This document shows positions 32,853 to 34,778 of a stretch of DNA of 34,778 nt, in pieces. Numbering within the stretch: the first letter of the stretch is position 1; every line of letters starts with the position of its first letter. The notes below the pieces were generated by a model that was not told where the DNA came from, searched no databases, and was given only the letters and a program-made list of their open reading frames with translations. The translations under genes and the position numbers were made by a program. The stretch is from JBNKFQ01 sp050289385 (lineage in GTDB: Bacteria; Pseudomonadota; Gammaproteobacteria; Pseudomonadales; Porticoccaceae), in the NCBI GenBank assembly GCA_050289385.1, contig JBNKFQ010000128.1, positions 1 to 34,778 on the forward strand, read 5' to 3'.

Positions 32853-33856
32853 AGTTTCCAGCGTGGCAAATTCTGGCTGGCATGCTCCTTGTTCTCACTC
32901 TCGCTGGTTGCCAACAACCCCCCGAAACGCTGCGATACAGCGGTGCCACCATGGGCACCAGTTATCACGTGACGGTTGTTCCCCGCGGCGCACCCGTGCC
33001 GAGTGATCTTGCCGAACTGATTCAGGCCAGGCTCGATGAAATTGACGGGCTGATGAGTACCTGGAAGCCGGACTCCGAATTGAACCGCCTCAGCGAAGCC
33101 GGTCCAGGGGTGACAACCATGGTTTCTCCGCAATTGGCCGAGGTATTGGCCGTCAGTTCTTCTGTATATAAAATAACCAATGGAGCGTTCGATCCCACCG
33201 TTGCGCCATTAGTGGAATTGTGGGGGTTTGGCCCGGTTGATACCGGTGACAAGGTGCCGGCGGCTACCGATATTGAGATGGCCAGGCAAAGCACGGGGTT
33301 CAACCACCTTGAGCTGGTTGGTGCCCGGGTCACCAAGCGAACCCGGCTAAAACTGGATCTGTCTGCGGTAGCCAAGGGCTATGCGGTGGACCGGTTAAGT
33401 CAATTGCTGCGTTCACATGGGCTTGTCAATCACCTGGTCGAAGTTGGTGGCGAGTTGCGCCTGGAGGGCCAGAACGCTGACGGTGAAAATTGGCGAATCG
33501 GTATTGAAATGCCGCAGTTGGCGCACAGAGGTGCACAGGCGATGATCCAGCTTACCGATGTGGGAGTGGCTACTTCCGGTGATTATCGCAACTATTTTGA
33601 GCGCGATGGTGTACGCTACTCTCACACCATCGATCCACGGACGGGGTGGCCGATTACCCATAAGCTGGCATCGGTTACCGTAATTGCCGGGACTGCAGCC
33701 GAAGCGGATGCTCTGGCCACCGGCTTCATGGTGTCAGGTGCCGAACAAACCCTGAAAATTGCTGAGCTGCGGAATATACCGGTGTATCTGCTGGTCAAAG
33801 AGGGCGATGGCTTTGTTTCTCGACATAGCCTGGCTTTTGCTCCCTATCTGCCCTGA
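32729..33856 (+). CDS. apbE: FAD:protein FMN transferase, lipoprotein
   Basis: This periplasmic flavin transferase attaches FMN to threonine residues of NqrB and NqrC. Family features are SGATMGTSYHVTVV at the N-terminal edge of the domain, DEIDGLMSTWKPDSELNRL, LDLSAVAKGYAVDRLSQLL, HLVEVGGELRLEG, and RYSHTIDPRTGWPI. A lipobox (LTLAGC) lies just before the domain. The start is uncertain. ATG 32882 leaves only nine residues before the Cys, which is too short for a signal peptide. ATG 32729, inside the heptamer repeat, gives a long odd N-terminus. The original 5' end seems altered by the repeat. The enzyme domain itself looks intact. Confidence 0.9.
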   Translation: MLDENPAGSTVAVDNRAAAKWTIQRNDFCFYVEHRTSNIERKFPAWQILAGMLLVLTLAGCQQPPETLRYSGATMGTSYHVTVVPRGAPVPSDLAELIQARLDEIDGLMSTWKPDSELNRLSEAGPGVTTMVSPQLAEVLAVSSSVYKITNGAFDPTVAPLVELWGFGPVDTGDKVPAATDIEMARQSTGFNHLELVGARVTKRTRLKLDLSAVAKGYAVDRLSQLLRSHGLVNHLVEVGGELRLEGQNADGENWRIGIEMPQLAHRGAQAMIQLTDVGVATSGDYRNYFERDGVRYSHTIDPRTGWPITHKLASVTVIAGTAAEADALATGFMVSGAEQTLKIAELRNIPVYLLVKEGDGFVSRHSLAFAPYLP

Positions 33857-33865
33857 GGTTTTTAA

Positions 33866-34114
33866 ATGCTTGAATTTATGCTTGCCATTGTTGTTGTAAT
33901 GCTGTTGATCGCCGGTATGGCAATTGGTGTCATTATGGGCCGCAAGCCCATCTCCGGCTCCTGTGGTGGTGTCGGCGCCGCGCTTGGGCAAAAGGACTAT
34001 ACCTGCGATATTTGCGGAGGTGATCCCAACAAATGCGAAAGTCAGCAAGACCAGGCGGAAAACGGGCCGGATTTGTCCTATGATGCTACGTTGGATGGGG
34101 CTCAAAAGGAGTAA
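33866..34114 (+). CDS. nqrM: Na+-NQR maturation protein NqrM
   Basis: This is an 82-residue protein required for insertion of iron into the NqrD/NqrE centre in Vibrio. It has one N-terminal membrane helix (FMLAIVVVMLLIAGMAIGVI), the conserved GRKPISGSCGG with Cys33, then CDICGGDP with Cys47 and Cys50, and Cys57. These are the expected metal-handling cysteines. The start has GAGG seven bases upstream. It lies nine bases after apbE and completes the maturation set for the complex. Confidence 0.95.
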   Translation: MLEFMLAIVVVMLLIAGMAIGVIMGRKPISGSCGGVGAALGQKDYTCDICGGDPNKCESQQDQAENGPDLSYDATLDGAQKE

Positions 34115-34156
34115 ACGAGGGGCCTCATCGCCCAAATAAAACCGTTTAGATAGGTG

Positions 34157-34184
34157 TTGACCTGATGCTTTTGGGGGCTATAAT
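34157..34184 (+). promoter_or_regulatory. Sigma-70 promoter of the cold-shock gene
   Basis: TTGACC (34157-34162) and TATAAT (34179-34184) are separated by 16 bp. Transcription would begin near 34191, leaving a leader of about 190 nt before the ATG, as in cspA-type genes whose leaders fold differently in the cold. Confidence 0.75.
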
Positions 34185-34380
34185 CCGTTCTGAGTGGAAT
34201 TCGGCTTGCATTTATGTTCATCAAAGAGATGTACCTCCTTTAGATCCTCATAAGCAAAACCTGTATTTCATCGCAAATGGTGCCTAAAGGCATTTGTTTA
34301 AACCAACTGTTTGTAACAAACACAGTTAATGCAACACAGTCATACCCGCAGCAAAGCGTATGTAGCTAAAGGAGCTTACA

Positions 34381-34587
34381 ATGTCTCAGACTACCGGAAA
34401 AGTTAAGTGGTTTAACGAAACCAAAGGTTTTGGCTTTATTGAACAAGAGTCAGGCCCTGACGTATTCGTTCACTTCAGCGCCATCAGTGGTGACGGCTTT
34501 AAAACTCTGGCAGAAGGTCAACAGGTGCAGTTTACAGTTACCCAGGGCCAAAAAGGACCGCAGGCAGAGAACGTTACTGTAATCTGA
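34381..34587 (+). CDS. Cold-shock domain protein (CspA family)
   Basis: This is a 68-residue single-stranded RNA/DNA-binding protein with the full cold-shock fold. It begins SQTTGKVKWFNETKGFGFIE, with RNP1 (KGFGFI), RNP2 (DVFVHF) and the following SAISGDGFKTLAEGQQVQF. It probably acts as an RNA chaperone. The start has an AAAGGAG site, and a long leader precedes it. Which csp paralogue it is cannot be told from sequence alone. Confidence 0.97.
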   Translation: MSQTTGKVKWFNETKGFGFIEQESGPDVFVHFSAISGDGFKTLAEGQQVQFTVTQGQKGPQAENVTVI

Positions 34588-34633
34588 ATTCCGAACGCCG
34601 CTATTGCGGTTGCCTGAGGAATAATTGCCAAAT

Positions 34634-34665
34634 ACGGGTGTCGGTTTATGCCGATGCCCGTTTTT
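34634..34665 (+). terminator. Intrinsic terminator of the cold-shock gene
   Basis: ACGGGTGTCGG pairs with CCGATGCCCGT (one TG/TG internal mismatch), followed by TTTTTG. A smaller stem (CCGC/GCGG) lies just after the stop codon. Confidence 0.75.
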
Positions 34666-34751
34666 GTTTGCGATGTGGCACCAAATTTGTGCCCTGAGTA
34701 GTGTATTATCCGCGCCTGTAAAATTATTGCATCAGGGTATCCTCGGACATT

Positions 34752-34778
34752 GTCATTCCCGCGAAGGCGGGAATCCAT
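34752..34778. repeat. Start of a dispersed palindromic repeat at the window edge
   Basis: The last bases contain ATTCCCGCGAAGGCGGGAAT, a near-perfect palindrome (ATTCCCGC/GCGGGAAT). It belongs to a repeat that is common in proteobacterial genomes and translates as the familiar MDSRLRGND string on the minus strand. It is cut by the window end. Confidence 0.7.

Overview
The window looks like a piece of a marine-type gammaproteobacterial chromosome. The evidence is a complete nqrABCDEF-apbE-nqrM set, a divergent ETF/ETF-QO locus, Prc with its C-terminal extension, and a FecI/FecR/TonB-receptor system. Species cannot be named from the sequence alone. Left part (1-11262), mostly core genes: a truncated exported protein at the left edge, tRNA-Pro(CGG), a two-pore-loop-type K+ channel, a TetR regulator, a DUF1285 protein, ETF-ubiquinone oxidoreductase divergent from etfBA, a four-gene operon (Arg/His/Tyr-rich exported protein, ECF sigma factor, DUF3619-like membrane protein, basic exported protein), and the periplasmic protease Prc.

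Middle part (11263-23374), an accessory peptide-use locus: an AraC regulator faces away from an exported amidohydrolase and a DPP-IV-like S9 peptidase. Then come an ECF sigma factor, a FecR anti-sigma factor, a TonB receptor with an N-terminal signalling (STN) domain, and a second S9 peptidase. Together this reads as sensing and import of a peptide-like substrate across the outer membrane, with cleavage in the periplasm.

Right-middle part (23555-26600), a decayed integration hotspot. tRNA-Arg(ACG) is followed by a 17-bp duplication of its own 3' end and by the last 80 codons of a tyrosine recombinase, cut off next to a long inverted-repeat element. After these come a lone integron gene cassette (DinB-family protein) with a VCR-like attC site and no integrase, an intact Phd/PIN toxin-antitoxin operon with a perfect 20-bp operator, and a frameshifted ParE toxin remnant.

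Right part (26805-34778): the Na+-translocating NADH:quinone reductase operon with its flavin transferase (apbE) and maturation factor (nqrM). A pair of inverted heptamer-repeat tracts sits between nqrF and apbE. A cold-shock protein with a long leader follows, and the start of a dispersed repeat lies at the right edge.
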